A DNA stretch of 64,000 nt from Bacillota bacterium (GTDB lineage: Bacteria > Bacillota > Clostridia > Christensenellales > SZUA-584): assembly GCA_023428025.1 (NCBI GenBank), contig JAEYZN010000036.1, positions 62,001 through 126,000 of the forward strand. The letters are read 5' to 3'. The translations under genes were made by a program, and so were the position numbers. Below the pieces are notes generated by a model that made no database searches, was not told the origin of the DNA, and was given only the letters and a program-made list of their open reading frames with translations. Of this stretch, positions 40,170 through 49,226 are shown piece by piece. Every line of letters starts with the position of its first letter. Position 1 is the first letter of the stretch.

Positions 40170-41475
40170 AAGAGACGAATATCTGGACGGTGTGTGCCGC
40201 GAGGTGCGTTTCCGGGCCGCTCACAAATATCTGAGGCGCGAGCTCTCGGCGCATATCGACGATAAGAAAGCGGCGCTGGAGGCAAGCGGTGTCACCGACG
40301 CCGAATCGGAGGCCATCAGGGCCATGGGCAACCCCGCCGAAACGGGGCGTGCGCTGGACGCCCTCCACAGGCCGCGTGTGGAGTGGGTCGTGATCGCGTG
40401 TGTGCTGGCGCTCTCTGTCATGGGCATTGCCGCGCTGTACGTCGGCAGCAGTTATGGCCCTTTTGACGATCCATCCCGCATCTTTTGGGACAACTTCTCG
40501 TGGAGGCCGCTGGCCTTGATCCTCGTCGCAATGCTTTTCATTATGTTTATTGATTATACTTGGCTCGCAAAACTGCGTTACTTATTTTTCAGCGTTGGGT
40601 TGGCATACCTCATCATCTATATCGCTTATTCTCTGATCGATCCCCATGGATATGGCTACGCCTGGCTTGGCGGATATGGCTGGCTAGGACCGACAGCGGC
40701 CATCATCATTCCCACAGTGCTGTTCATATTGGGCATGACCGGCTTTCTTCAACGCCACAGTCGCTGGCGCGCCGGAGACATTGCGCTGCTGGCGATCATG
40801 TTCATCGCTTCCATCTTTGCTCTGCGTCTTATGTCTGCGCTGTATGCGATGCTGCTTTCAGCGGTTTATTGCGCCATCACGGTCACAGCGCTTGCTTCGG
40901 GTTCGCTGAGCCGGAAGCGGTTGTGGCTGAGTATTACCATCAGCGTGGTGCTGTTTGCTTTTATCTTTCTGGTCAGCAGAGAGCTGCTGCCTGGCAACGC
41001 TTATGCCGGTCTCGAAAACTCCGGCAATACTTTTCAGGTTCAGAGAATGTTGAAAGGTGCGCAGTTGGTCGGTCCGTCACCGATATTCATACAGCACGGC
41101 TCTGGACCCCTGAGTGCCAGCACCACCGGCTATATCCTCGCTGCGGCCATCGGCGCATACGGTTGGCTGTTCGGCCTCGGCATCATCGGTGTGTTTGGTG
41201 CGTTTCTGACACGGATGATCATTCGCAGCACGAAGGTGGCGTATCTCTATGGCCGCTTGCTGTCCGTCGGCATCTGCACTTACTTCGCCGCCCGTTATAT
41301 CCTGTTTGTTATGATCAATCTCGGACTGTTTGGTCAGCTGTCGGTGCACTTGCCGTTCGTGAGCTTCGGCACATTCAATTTCCTCACCGACGCCCTGCTC
41401 ACCGGCGTATTCCTCTCCGTGTGGCGGCGCAGCTCGTTCATGTGTAAAGATGCCCGAATTCTGATCACCGTTTAA
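40162..41475 (+). CDS. HAAS-SEDS fusion protein 1 (FtsW/RodA-like, motif Asp missing)
   Basis: A 437-residue membrane protein. Residues 1-72 are a HAAS/permease-prefix-like helical domain (YLRRELSAHIDDKKAALEA, AIRAMGNPAETGRALDALH). About ten membrane helices follow. The C-terminal part matches the SEDS family: FQVQRMLKGAQLVG, then YILAAAIGAYGWLFGLGII, GRLLSVGICTYFAARYI and LPFVSFGTFNFLTDALLTGVFLSVWRR, parallel to the FtsW endings LPFISYGG and SVSRR. In the TDFIFA motif of RodA/FtsW the catalytic Asp is here Gly323 (TTGYILA), so glycan polymerase activity is doubtful. It overlaps padR by 8 bp. Confidence 0.82.
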   Translation: MNKRDEYLDGVCREVRFRAAHKYLRRELSAHIDDKKAALEASGVTDAESEAIRAMGNPAETGRALDALHRPRVEWVVIACVLALSVMGIAALYVGSSYGPFDDPSRIFWDNFSWRPLALILVAMLFIMFIDYTWLAKLRYLFFSVGLAYLIIYIAYSLIDPHGYGYAWLGGYGWLGPTAAIIIPTVLFILGMTGFLQRHSRWRAGDIALLAIMFIASIFALRLMSALYAMLLSAVYCAITVTALASGSLSRKRLWLSITISVVLFAFIFLVSRELLPGNAYAGLENSGNTFQVQRMLKGAQLVGPSPIFIQHGSGPLSASTTGYILAAAIGAYGWLFGLGIIGVFGAFLTRMIIRSTKVAYLYGRLLSVGICTYFAARYILFVMINLGLFGQLSVHLPFVSFGTFNFLTDALLTGVFLSVWRRSSFMCKDARILITV

Positions 41476-41518
41476 TGTGAGGCCACAGTTTTGGAATTCG
41501 CTCTGCTCAGGAGGGGCC

Positions 41519-42838
41519 ATGGATAACCGTGAAGTGTATCTGAAAGGCGTGTGCGGGGAAGTGCGTTTTTGGGCCGCGCGCAAATACATAAAGCGTGAGC
41601 TGTCGGCGCATATCGACGATAAAAAAGCGGAACTGCAAGCGGGCGGTATCACGGACGCCGAAGCCGGGGCTGTCAAAGCCATGGGCGACCCCGCCGAGAC
41701 GGGGCGTGCTCTGAATGCCATCCACAGGCCCCGCGTGGAATGGGGCGTGATCTCGTGTGTGCTGCTGCTCTCCGCAGCGGGTTTCATCGCACAGCAGGCG
41801 TGCTTCCTCAACGGAATGATTGATACGTCCCTGAGTATGATGTTCAATCGGGTCGATTGGGAACCCATGATCGCGGGTCTCGCCGTGATGACCGTCCTCA
41901 TGTTTGCGGACTATTCCTGGCTCATCTGGCTGCGCCATGCGTGCTTTGGTGTAGCGCTGGCGTGCATCGCCGTCTATACCTGGCTGACATATACCTATAC
42001 CTATTACTGGTTTCTGCCCGGCTGGTCCGGGCAGGTCGCCGCCATCGTCATCCCCGCCACGCTGTTCCTGCTCGGCATGGCCGGCTTCATCCAGCGCCAT
42101 AACCGATGGCGTGTCTGGGACATGGTGTTGCTGCTGGGGTTAGCCGCTGTTTCCCTGATTGCCATGTCCCACGTTTCCGTTCCCTATACGCTGCTGTTGG
42201 CCGTAGCCGAGCTGGTCATGCTGCTCACCGCGCTGGCATGGGGCCCGCTGAACCCGGTGCAGAAGGCATGGCGCGCTGCTAATTGCGCAGCTATGTTTGT
42301 CTTGATACTCGCCCTCCTCCATGTCCTGCAAGCTGTCAGTTACTCCATAAGCAATGACTTTGACCTGGATTCGGTCCGGCATATGCTCAGCGGCGCGCCG
42401 CTCGTCGGCCTCTCGCCCGCCTATATGGCGGATGGAATATGGAACCTGAGCGACGGTTCCACCGACAACATACTCGCCGCGTCCATCGGCGCATATGGCT
42501 GGCTGTTCGGCATCGGCGTGATCGTTCTGTTCGGCGCGCTGCTGGCGCTGCTGATCGCCCGCAGCCTCAGGGTGGCCCATTCCTTCGGGCGGCTGCTGGC
42601 ATTGGGTGTTTGCGCCTATTTTGGCATCCGTTTCGCACTCTTTACGTTGTCCAACCTCGGTCTCCTGGGCAGCCTGTCGTTAAACCTTCCGTTCTTTGGC
42701 CGCGGCAGTTTCAACTACTTTACCGACGCGCTGTTTACAGGCCTGTTCCTCTCCGTCTGGCGGCGCAGCTCGTTCATGCCGCGCGACGCTGTCCCGGGTG
42801 CCGCCGTGCCGGTCGCTCCGGCACCACCCATTCAATGA
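41519..42838 (+). CDS. HAAS-SEDS fusion protein 2 (FtsW/RodA-like, motif Asp kept)
   Basis: A 439-residue paralogue of the preceding gene with the same layout: HAAS-like domain (1-72, nearly identical in the YIKRELSAHIDDKKAELQA stretch), about ten membrane helices and SEDS-type C-terminal motifs (VRHMLSGAPLVG, ILAASIGAYGWLFGIGVI, FGRLLALGVCAYFGIRF, LPFFGRGSFNYFTDALFTGLFLSVWRRS). Here the TDFIFA-type motif reads STDNILA with Asp316 in place. AGGAGGGG precedes the ATG, 43 bp after gene 1. Its last 65 bp overlap the convergent Na/Pi gene. It may be an active SEDS glycosyltransferase of a new branch; this is inference. Confidence 0.82.
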   Translation: MDNREVYLKGVCGEVRFWAARKYIKRELSAHIDDKKAELQAGGITDAEAGAVKAMGDPAETGRALNAIHRPRVEWGVISCVLLLSAAGFIAQQACFLNGMIDTSLSMMFNRVDWEPMIAGLAVMTVLMFADYSWLIWLRHACFGVALACIAVYTWLTYTYTYYWFLPGWSGQVAAIVIPATLFLLGMAGFIQRHNRWRVWDMVLLLGLAAVSLIAMSHVSVPYTLLLAVAELVMLLTALAWGPLNPVQKAWRAANCAAMFVLILALLHVLQAVSYSISNDFDLDSVRHMLSGAPLVGLSPAYMADGIWNLSDGSTDNILAASIGAYGWLFGIGVIVLFGALLALLIARSLRVAHSFGRLLALGVCAYFGIRFALFTLSNLGLLGSLSLNLPFFGRGSFNYFTDALFTGLFLSVWRRSSFMPRDAVPGAAVPVAPAPPIQ

Positions 42839-43757
42839 ACTGCGCATAGCGCTTCGTGAACGGCAGGAACACCACCGCGCTGAGGATGTTGAATATCGTG
42901 TGGGTGTTGGCGACGAGCCTGCCGCTGTCCTGACCCACCGCCCGCGTGAACCACTGGACCAAAGTGCAGAACTGGGGCAGCAGCGCCAGCGCCACCGCCG
43001 CGCCGATGACGTTGTACAGCGTGTGCGCCCAGGCGGTGCGCCGCCCCGCGATGCCGGATTTCAGGCTGGCAATCTGCGCCGTCATGCAGGTGCCGATGTT
43101 GTCCCCCAGCGTCAGCGCCACGGCGGACGCGAACGGCATCAGGCCACTGCCAAACAGCAGTATCGTAAGGCCCACGGTGGCGCTGCTGCTCTGCACCAGC
43201 ATGGTGACGACGATGCCGAACAGCAGGCACAGCGGCACGCTGTCCGCATGGCCCCGCAGCCACGCCGCCACTTCGGCATTGTCGCGTATGAAGCCGATGC
43301 TGTTGCCGAGGATGCCAAGGCCGGAAAACAGCAGCCCGACGCTGGCCACCGCGCGCCCCGTGGTCTCCAGCCTAGGTATCAGCCCCAGGCTCAAAACGCA
43401 GCCCGCGATGAGGATGTACCATGCGTACTGCGTGATGTTGAAGCTCATCAGCTGCGCCGTGATGGTGGTGCCGATGTTCGCGCCGAATATCACCGCCACG
43501 GCGCTCTCCAGCGCCATCAGCCCCGAATCCACAAAGCCGATGGTGAGCAGGGTGACGGCGGTGCTGCTCTGCACCAGCCCGGTGGTGAATATGCCCGCGA
43601 TAAAAGACGTCCACCTGTTCTTCGCAAACACGCGCATCGCCCTGTCCAGCAGCTTTGAGCCCGCGCGCTCCAGCATCTTCCCCAGAGCGTGCACGCCAAA
43701 GACGATGAGAAAAGAACCGGCAATGAAATTCAGCAGCACGGTGAGAATCGTCAGCAT
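42774..43757 (-). CDS. Na/Pi cotransporter family protein
   Basis: A 327-residue protein with two inverted copies of the Na/Pi domain: TGLVQSSTAVTLLTIGFVDSG with GANIGTTITAQL, and TMLVQSSSATVGLTILLF with GDNIGTCMTAQI. The QSSS/QSST motifs form the transport site for sodium and phosphate. The PhoU-like C-terminal domain of longer members is absent, so this is the short form. ATG 43757 has AAGGAAGGG upstream. The 3' end overlaps the convergent SEDS gene by 65 bp. Confidence 0.92.
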   Translation of the reverse strand: MLTILTVLLNFIAGSFLIVFGVHALGKMLERAGSKLLDRAMRVFAKNRWTSFIAGIFTTGLVQSSTAVTLLTIGFVDSGLMALESAVAVIFGANIGTTITAQLMSFNITQYAWYILIAGCVLSLGLIPRLETTGRAVASVGLLFSGLGILGNSIGFIRDNAEVAAWLRGHADSVPLCLLFGIVVTMLVQSSSATVGLTILLFGSGLMPFASAVALTLGDNIGTCMTAQIASLKSGIAGRRTAWAHTLYNVIGAAVALALLPQFCTLVQWFTRAVGQDSGRLVANTHTIFNILSAVVFLPFTKRYAQFIEWVVPERPARRHPGQRRAA

Positions 43758-43890
43758 AAGCAACCCTTCCTTGGTTCCTTATACCATCTTACAGAACATT
43801 CGAATGGATTATGTATCGTTTACCGGTCCCGCGTTTATGAAGTGGGATCGCCTTGGGACCATGACCATGATTACCTGTTGCGACATTTGC

Positions 43891-44739
43891 TTACTCGTTT
43901 TCCACCAGGCCATATATGGTGTTATCGTCACAATTGTACCACAGGTATCCGCTGTGCTTTTTATCTGCGGTGTCCGTGACCACATAGTTGACGAGCAGGC
44001 GCCTGCTGTCTTCACTCCATTGCAGCGCGGTCAGCGTCACGCCCTCATACCCGGCCGAATCGTCCGCAACGCTGTAGCCAAGCTGTTCATATACAGCGTC
44101 CTTGAGCAACCCCGAGATGAAATAATGGATATTGGGCGAATTGTTGCCCTCAAGGCGGTCCAGTGTGATGGTGCCGTTGCCGCAGTTGATAGCAAACATG
44201 CTGCCGTCGGGTGACCAGAGGCTGCCCCTGTATGGCCCGTCGGCAATGATATTCAACCCATTTTGCGTCACGAAAGCACCGAACCACCGCAGTTCCATAT
44301 CAGTCAAGGCCGAATCCGCCAGATCGTTGTACTGCTTTACAAAGAATGCGGAGTTCATATCACTGTCGCCGGATATGTCCTTGTCGTATATGACAAGCGC
44401 GCGGGAACGGTCGCCGGAATAGACAATATCCACAATGTTCAGCACGGCGCTTAATTGTATCAACAGGAACAATATTGCGGCTATCATCAGGGCTGTGGCG
44501 GCAATGCCGATCCATACCTTTCTCCGGCTCCTTCTGCGGATCGTCCTGAGGTAGTCTATTTCCCGGTTCGCGGCATTTTTTATCCCACCCTCGTTTGACA
44601 GGGAATCCATCAGCCTCCGGCACTCATCACAGCCTTTTATGTGTTCTTCAATGGCCGCGGACGTCTCTTTGGATGCCAGGCCCTCCGCATATGCCGGCAA
44701 AAGGTCCCGCACGGCGCTGCAAAACAATTCATTCTTCAT
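43891..44739 (-). CDS. zinc-finger anti-sigma factor with sensor domain
   Basis: A 282-residue membrane protein. The N-terminal zf-HC2 domain (His and two Cys in HIKGCDECRRLM, plus Cys7) binds the partner sigma factor. One membrane helix (about 75-97) follows, then an outside domain of about 180 residues with beta-propeller-like pieces (LWSPDGSMFAINCG, ALQWSEDSRRLLVNYV). The start overlaps the sigma gene by 11 bp, so they are translated as a pair. The outside domain likely senses an envelope signal; which one is unknown. Confidence 0.88.
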   Translation of the reverse strand: MKNELFCSAVRDLLPAYAEGLASKETSAAIEEHIKGCDECRRLMDSLSNEGGIKNAANREIDYLRTIRRRSRRKVWIGIAATALMIAAILFLLIQLSAVLNIVDIVYSGDRSRALVIYDKDISGDSDMNSAFFVKQYNDLADSALTDMELRWFGAFVTQNGLNIIADGPYRGSLWSPDGSMFAINCGNGTITLDRLEGNNSPNIHYFISGLLKDAVYEQLGYSVADDSAGYEGVTLTALQWSEDSRRLLVNYVVTDTADKKHSGYLWYNCDDNTIYGLVENE

Positions 44740-45211
44740 CTTTGCTCACCTCCAGCAGCAGCTTCTCTTTTCCGCGGTAATAAGTCACACGCGCCCAGGT
44801 TTCCGTCCTGCCCAGAATATCCCCAATCTCCCGGAATGACAGATCGCCCGCGAGCCGGAGATACATGACCTCGCGCGCAGGCTCCCCCATCTCATGGATA
44901 CGGCGCATCAGCATTCTGTGCGAGTCGCGGTCGATCGCCTGCCCTTCCGCCGAAGGGACCGGCAACGCCGTATCGTCCAGAGGCGCATCCGGCCTGCGCT
45001 TCTTCAAATGCTTATACCAAAGATGCTTCGCGATCTGGCACAGCCATGTTGAAATCTTGCATTCGCCTCTGTATCTGTGTATAGACCGGAGAGCCTGATA
45101 AAATGTCTCCTGCGTCAGTTCCTCGGATAAATGCTCATCGCGCGTCACTGAAAGAAGGTATCTGTAGACGATCTGCGCGTGCTGCCGATAGATTTCTTCC
45201 ATGTCGTCCAT
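44729..45211 (-). CDS. ECF sigma factor
   Basis: A 160-residue extracytoplasmic-function sigma factor. Region 2 is at about 8-75 (IVYRYLLSVTRDEHLSEELTQETFYQALRSIHRYRGECKISTWLCQIAKHL is the span) and region 4 at about 100-152 (MYLRLAGDLSFREIGDILGRTETWARVTYYRGKEKL is the span). A conserved RxxCK-TWL type segment is kept. AGGAGGGG precedes the ATG. It is co-transcribed and overlapping with its zf-HC2 anti-sigma factor. Confidence 0.93.
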   Translation of the reverse strand: MDDMEEIYRQHAQIVYRYLLSVTRDEHLSEELTQETFYQALRSIHRYRGECKISTWLCQIAKHLWYKHLKKRRPDAPLDDTALPVPSAEGQAIDRDSHRMLMRRIHEMGEPAREVMYLRLAGDLSFREIGDILGRTETWARVTYYRGKEKLLLEVSKDEE

Positions 45212-45273
45212 GAAGCCCCTCCTTTCACCACATGAGTCCCTTTTATGGCCGGTTCGTTACAATCTCTGCCGCA

Positions 45274-45308
45274 ATTTTTAAAGGCTGCCTGCCTCAGCAA
45301 ACAGCCTG
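45274..45308 (-). terminator. likely terminator upstream of the SDR reading frame's neighbour
   Basis: AGGCTG and CAGCCT form the base of a hairpin that on the minus strand is followed by TTTAAAAATTG. It lies just downstream of the SDR gene. Confidence 0.5.
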
Positions 45309-45327
45309 ATACGGAACCCGTGTCACG

Positions 45328-46047
45328 TCAGAACAGCTTGTTATACAACCGGTCCGGCATGATGCGCAGCAGAAACGCGATGAGGGCCCAGCGTTTTGTC
45401 ACATATCCATGGGTCTTGCCTTTACTAATGAGCCGGACGATCTGCTCTGCCGCTCTCTGAGGACAAGCTACCCAAAACAGCCCCTCTCCCTGTGCCATCT
45501 TGGTATCCACAAAGCCGGGTTTGATATCCGTGACAATGATGTCTCGGCTGATTCTGGACGCCTTGCAGCGCAGCCCTTCCATGTAGTTGGAGACATAGGC
45601 TTTGGACGCATTATACGCGGGGCTTCCAGCGCTTCCGCGAAGCGCCGCCACAGACGAGATGGCCGCCAGTCGGCCTTGCCCGCGCTCCGCGAAGTAACGG
45701 AAGGCGGCGTCCGCGATGCAGGTAAAGCCCTTCACATTGACGTCTATCGTGTCTTCTTCAGGTTCCCAGCGCAGCTCCGGGTTTTCATGGCCGGTGCCCG
45801 CGGATATGATGACGATATCGGCTCCATCCATCTGCTCTGTCAACGCGTTAAACCTCTGTATCGCTTCATCCGTCCTGGCGACGTCCATCGGCATAACGTG
45901 GATATTTTCGCCCAGTTCGTCTTTCAGCTGTTCCAGAAGCTCCGCCCGCCTAGCCGTGATGCCGATAATATAGTGTTCTTTGGCGTAGAGCCTCGCCAGC
46001 TCCCGGCCTATTCCCTCGCTCGCGCCGATGATAATGACTCTCTTCAT
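45328..46047 (-). CDS. short-chain dehydrogenase/reductase
   Basis: A 239-residue Rossmann-fold NAD(P)-dependent oxidoreductase. The cofactor motif is IIGASEGIGRELARL, the NNAG-like strand is SAGTG, and the catalytic Ser and YxxxK are in AISSVAALRGS and YNASKAYVSNY. PGFVDTKMA follows, as is normal. The C-terminus (HGYVTKRWALIAFLLRIMPDRLY) is basic and amphipathic and resembles YdfG/DltE-like or membrane-associated members. ATG 46047 is preceded by AAAAGGAG. The substrate is unknown. Confidence 0.92.
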   Translation of the reverse strand: MKRVIIIGASEGIGRELARLYAKEHYIIGITARRAELLEQLKDELGENIHVMPMDVARTDEAIQRFNALTEQMDGADIVIISAGTGHENPELRWEPEEDTIDVNVKGFTCIADAAFRYFAERGQGRLAAISSVAALRGSAGSPAYNASKAYVSNYMEGLRCKASRISRDIIVTDIKPGFVDTKMAQGEGLFWVACPQRAAEQIVRLISKGKTHGYVTKRWALIAFLLRIMPDRLYNKLF

Positions 46048-46078
46048 GGCAAGCTCCTTTTCCGGCAACCAAATCTCA

Positions 46079-47020
46079 TCACGTCGTGTGCGGGTTGATG
46101 TGCACCACCACGTCGATCACTTCAGGGTACGCGTGCATCACGCCATCCCGCACAGCGTCCGCGATGTCGTGCCCGTCGCACACACGGATGTCGCCGTCCA
46201 CCTCCACCGCCACGTCGGCCAGCAGGCCGCGCCCCATCGGGCGGCATTTCAGCCAGCTCAAATGCTCCACACCCATTGTTTCCAGCACCACGATGCGCAT
46301 ACCGTCCATCGTCTTATCGTCCGGCGCGGCGTCCAGCAGCATTCCGCTGGACGCCTTGAGTATGCCAAACGCCGTCTTCACGATGAGCGCGCTGATGACC
46401 AGCGCGATCACAGGCTCGGCATACCGCACCAGCGGTTCAAACCCGATGCTGCCGCCCAGCAGCCCGAGACCAATGGCGATTGCCGCGCCCGATGTCGCAA
46501 ATATATCGTTGCGGTGGTCCATGGCGTTGGTTCTCACCGCGATGGAGTTCAGGCGTTTGGCGGCCCGGAATGTGATGGTGAACATCACGGCCTTCACCGC
46601 GATGGATACCAGCGCCGCGCCCAGCGCCCACAGGCTGGCGGACGATACTTCGCCGCTCGTCATGGCGTTTATCGCGTCCCGCACGACGAAGAAGGTGCCT
46701 CCCAGCACCATCAGCCCCACCACGAAGGAGACCAGCGCCTCCATCTTGCCGTGGCCGTAGTGGTGTCCCTTGTCCTGCGGCTTCAGCGCATAGCGCAGCC
46801 CCAGCAGCACCACCACCGCGGCCAGCGAATCTCCCGCGGAGTTAACCGCGTCCGCCTTGAGCGCTTCGCTGCCGGACAGCAAGCCCACTGCGCCCTTGAG
46901 CAGCAGCAGCAGTATGTTGCCGATCAGGCAATATGTGATGATGCGCAGACCCTCGTCCTTTTTCTTGCGCGTATCCGCTTTTTTATTCTCCGTTTTCTCG
47001 GTCGTCTCAGGCATTTTCAT
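46079..47020 (-). CDS. cation diffusion facilitator metal exporter
   Basis: A 313-residue CDF/ZitB-FieF type efflux protein. A Lys/Glu-rich cytoplasmic start (1-24) is followed by six membrane helices with the metal site residues in ADAVNSAGDSLAAV (helix 2) and AMDHRNDIFAT (helix 5), and KGHHYGHGKMEAL between helices 2 and 3. The C-terminal cytoplasmic domain ends in HINPHTT with His ligands. It exports Zn, Fe, Mn or similar ions against protons. It is a single gene 31 bp before the SDR gene on the same strand. Confidence 0.93.
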   Translation of the reverse strand: MKMPETTEKTENKKADTRKKKDEGLRIITYCLIGNILLLLLKGAVGLLSGSEALKADAVNSAGDSLAAVVVLLGLRYALKPQDKGHHYGHGKMEALVSFVVGLMVLGGTFFVVRDAINAMTSGEVSSASLWALGAALVSIAVKAVMFTITFRAAKRLNSIAVRTNAMDHRNDIFATSGAAIAIGLGLLGGSIGFEPLVRYAEPVIALVISALIVKTAFGILKASSGMLLDAAPDDKTMDGMRIVVLETMGVEHLSWLKCRPMGRGLLADVAVEVDGDIRVCDGHDIADAVRDGVMHAYPEVIDVVVHINPHTT

Positions 47021-47133
47021 ATTTAAAGCAGCTTCGCTCCCGATTACTGTTCTGTCGTTTATTATACCAGAATACGCCGGGCGCTGTCATGCCATACCAC
47101 AAAAACCGTCACCATGTATCGCCCGCCCTGATA

Positions 47134-47162
47134 TTGACAAACGCTGCAACAGTGGGTAAACT
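47134..47162 (+). promoter_or_regulatory. htpG promoter
   Basis: TTGACA (47134-47139), 17 bp, TAAACT (47157-47162), immediately upstream of a CIRCE-like element. Confidence 0.8.
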
Positions 47163-47169
47163 ATATACA

Positions 47170-47196
47170 TTAGCACTCAAGAGTTAAGAGTGCTGA
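47170..47196. promoter_or_regulatory. CIRCE operator of htpG
   Basis: TTAGCACTC, 9 bp spacer, GAGTGCTGA: one mismatch to the CIRCE consensus. It lies between the htpG promoter and start codon, so HrcA repression of htpG is expected. Confidence 0.92.
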
Positions 47197-47226
47197 CAAA
47201 CCATCGTACAAGGAGGCTTAACTGAC

Positions 47227-49101
47227 ATGGCCAAAAAACAGTTTAAAGCGGAGTCGAAGCAGCTCCTCAACCTGATGATCAACTCCATCTATACGCATAA
47301 GGAGATATTCCTCCGGGAGCTGATATCCAACGCCAGCGACGCCATCGATAAAATCTATTACAGGGCGCTCACGGACGAAAGTATCAGCTTCTCCAGCGCC
47401 GACTATTATATCAAGCTCATCCCGGACAAGGCGTCCCGCACGCTGCGCGTCATCGACACCGGCATCGGCATGACGAAAGACGAGCTGGAGGACAACCTCG
47501 GCACCATCGCCAAGAGCGGCTCGCTCGCGTTCAAGAAGGAGAACGAGATCAAGGACGGCTACGACATCATCGGCCAGTTCGGCGTGGGCTTCTACTCCGC
47601 ATTCATGGTGGCGGACAAGGTGACGGTAATCACCCGCGCGCTGGGCAGCGATGAGGCGTACGAGTGGGAATCCGAGGGCGCCTCGGGCTACAGCATCGAC
47701 ACCTGTGATAAGGACAGCGTGGGCACTGAGATCGTCCTGCACCTCAAAGAGGATACCGAGGACGAGAAGTACAGCGAATATCTGGACGAGTACCGGCTGC
47801 GCGCGTTGATCAAAAAGTACTCCGATTTCATCCGCTACCCCATCAAGATGGATATGACGCAATCCCGTCCGGGGGAAGGCAAGGAGAATGAATACGAAAG
47901 CGTCACCGAAGAGCAGGTCTTAAACAGCATGGTGCCCATCTGGCGCAAAAATAAATCCGAACTGAAGGACGAGGACTACGAGCAGTTCTATTCCGAGAAG
48001 CACTTCGGTTTCGACAAGCCGCTGCGGCACATCCACATCAAGGCGGAGGGCACGGTGCGCTACAACGCCATCCTGTTCATCCCCGAAAAGACGCCGTATG
48101 ACTTCTACACCAAGGAATTCGAGAAGGGGCTGGAGCTGTATTCCAACGGCGTGCTCATCATGAACAAGTGCGCCGACCTGCTGCCCGACTATTTCAGCTT
48201 CGTGCGCGGCATGGTGGAGTCGGACGACCTTTCGCTCAACATATCGCGCGAGCTGCTGCAGCACGACCGGCAGCTGAAGCTCATCGCGAAGAACATCAAG
48301 AACAAGATCAAGTCCGAATTGGAGAATCTGCTCAAGAACGACCGCGATAAGTACGAGACGTTTTACCAGTCGTTCGGTCGTCACCTCAAGTTCGGCGTGT
48401 ACAACGAATTCGGTATGCACAAGGACGATCTCATCGACCTGCTGATGTTCTACTCGTCGTCCGAGAAGAAGCTGGTGACGCTGGCTGAATACGTGTCCCG
48501 CATGAAGGAGGATCAGAAGGCCATCTACTACGCGGCGGGCGAGTCCATCGACCGCATCGACAAGATGCCGCAGACGGAGCTGGTGCTGGACAAGGGCTAC
48601 GAGATTCTCTACTTCACCGAGGACGTGGACGAGTTCGCCATCCAGATGCTGATGATCTATCAGGAGAAGGAATTCAAATCCGTGTCCGCGAGCGACCTGG
48701 AGTTGGACACGCCGGAGGAAAAAACCGAAGTGGACAAAGACGCCGACAAGGCGCTGTTCGACCGGATGAAGGAAGTGCTGGGCGGCAAGGTGAAGGATAT
48801 CCGCCTCTCCAAGCGCTTAAAGACCCATCCCGTGTGCCTCACCAGCGAGGGCGGCGTGTCCATCGAGATGGAAAAGGTGCTGAAAAACATGCCGGACGGC
48901 CATGGCATCTCCGCACAGAAGGTGCTGGAGTTGAACGGAAATCACGAGGTGTTCGCGGCGCTCAAGGCCGCGCAGGACAGCGACCCCGACAAGTTCAAGC
49001 TCTACACCGAGCTGCTCTACAATCAGGCGCTGCTGATGGAGGGCCTGTCGGTGGAAGACCCGCTGGCGTTCAGCAACGGCATCTGCAAGCTGATGAAGTA
49101 G
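47227..49101 (+). CDS. htpG: molecular chaperone HtpG (Hsp90)
   Basis: A 624-residue cytoplasmic ATP-dependent chaperone of normal bacterial length. The N-terminal ATPase domain has [37 protein letters not shown] and [15 protein letters not shown]. The middle domain has the catalytic-Arg region ([16 protein letters not shown]), and the C-terminal dimer domain ends at GICKLMK. AGGAGG precedes the ATG. Control through a CIRCE operator differs from Bacillus subtilis, where htpG is not under HrcA. A short AT-rich tandem repeat and a strong terminator follow. Confidence 0.97.
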   Translation: MAKKQFKAESKQLLNLMINSIYTHKEIFLRELISNASDAIDKIYYRALTDESISFSSADYYIKLIPDKASRTLRVIDTGIGMTKDELEDNLGTIAKSGSLAFKKENEIKDGYDIIGQFGVGFYSAFMVADKVTVITRALGSDEAYEWESEGASGYSIDTCDKDSVGTEIVLHLKEDTEDEKYSEYLDEYRLRALIKKYSDFIRYPIKMDMTQSRPGEGKENEYESVTEEQVLNSMVPIWRKNKSELKDEDYEQFYSEKHFGFDKPLRHIHIKAEGTVRYNAILFIPEKTPYDFYTKEFEKGLELYSNGVLIMNKCADLLPDYFSFVRGMVESDDLSLNISRELLQHDRQLKLIAKNIKNKIKSELENLLKNDRDKYETFYQSFGRHLKFGVYNEFGMHKDDLIDLLMFYSSSEKKLVTLAEYVSRMKEDQKAIYYAAGESIDRIDKMPQTELVLDKGYEILYFTEDVDEFAIQMLMIYQEKEFKSVSASDLELDTPEEKTEVDKDADKALFDRMKEVLGGKVKDIRLSKRLKTHPVCLTSEGGVSIEMEKVLKNMPDGHGISAQKVLELNGNHEVFAALKAAQDSDPDKFKLYTELLYNQALLMEGLSVEDPLAFSNGICKLMK

Positions 49102-49133
49102 ATTCCGAAGAGCTGTATGAGCGCATGCTCTAG

Positions 49134-49160
49134 ATATGTTATATATGTTATATATGTTAT
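49134..49160. repeat. three perfect 9 bp tandem repeats
   Basis: ATATGTTAT is repeated three times between htpG and its terminator. Confidence 0.85.
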
Positions 49161-49168
49161 ATAAGAGA

Positions 49169-49200
49169 GCGCGGCCGGAGAAACTTTCCGGCCGCGCCTT
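49169..49200. terminator. strong hairpin terminator between htpG and aldehyde dehydrogenase
   Basis: GCGCGGCCGG, 9 nt loop, CCGGCCGCGC, a 10 bp perfect stem shared by the two convergent genes. The T-run is short on both sides. Confidence 0.8.
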
Positions 49201-49226
49201 ATGTTTATCGGGCTTATGTTTTCGTA

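Noticed and set aside
47227..47862. Antisense frame over the beginning of htpG
   Set aside because: Shadow of the htpG codons; no independent support.
49134..49160. CRISPR or iteron array
   Set aside because: Three 9 bp AT-rich units without spacers; more like a simple slippage repeat.
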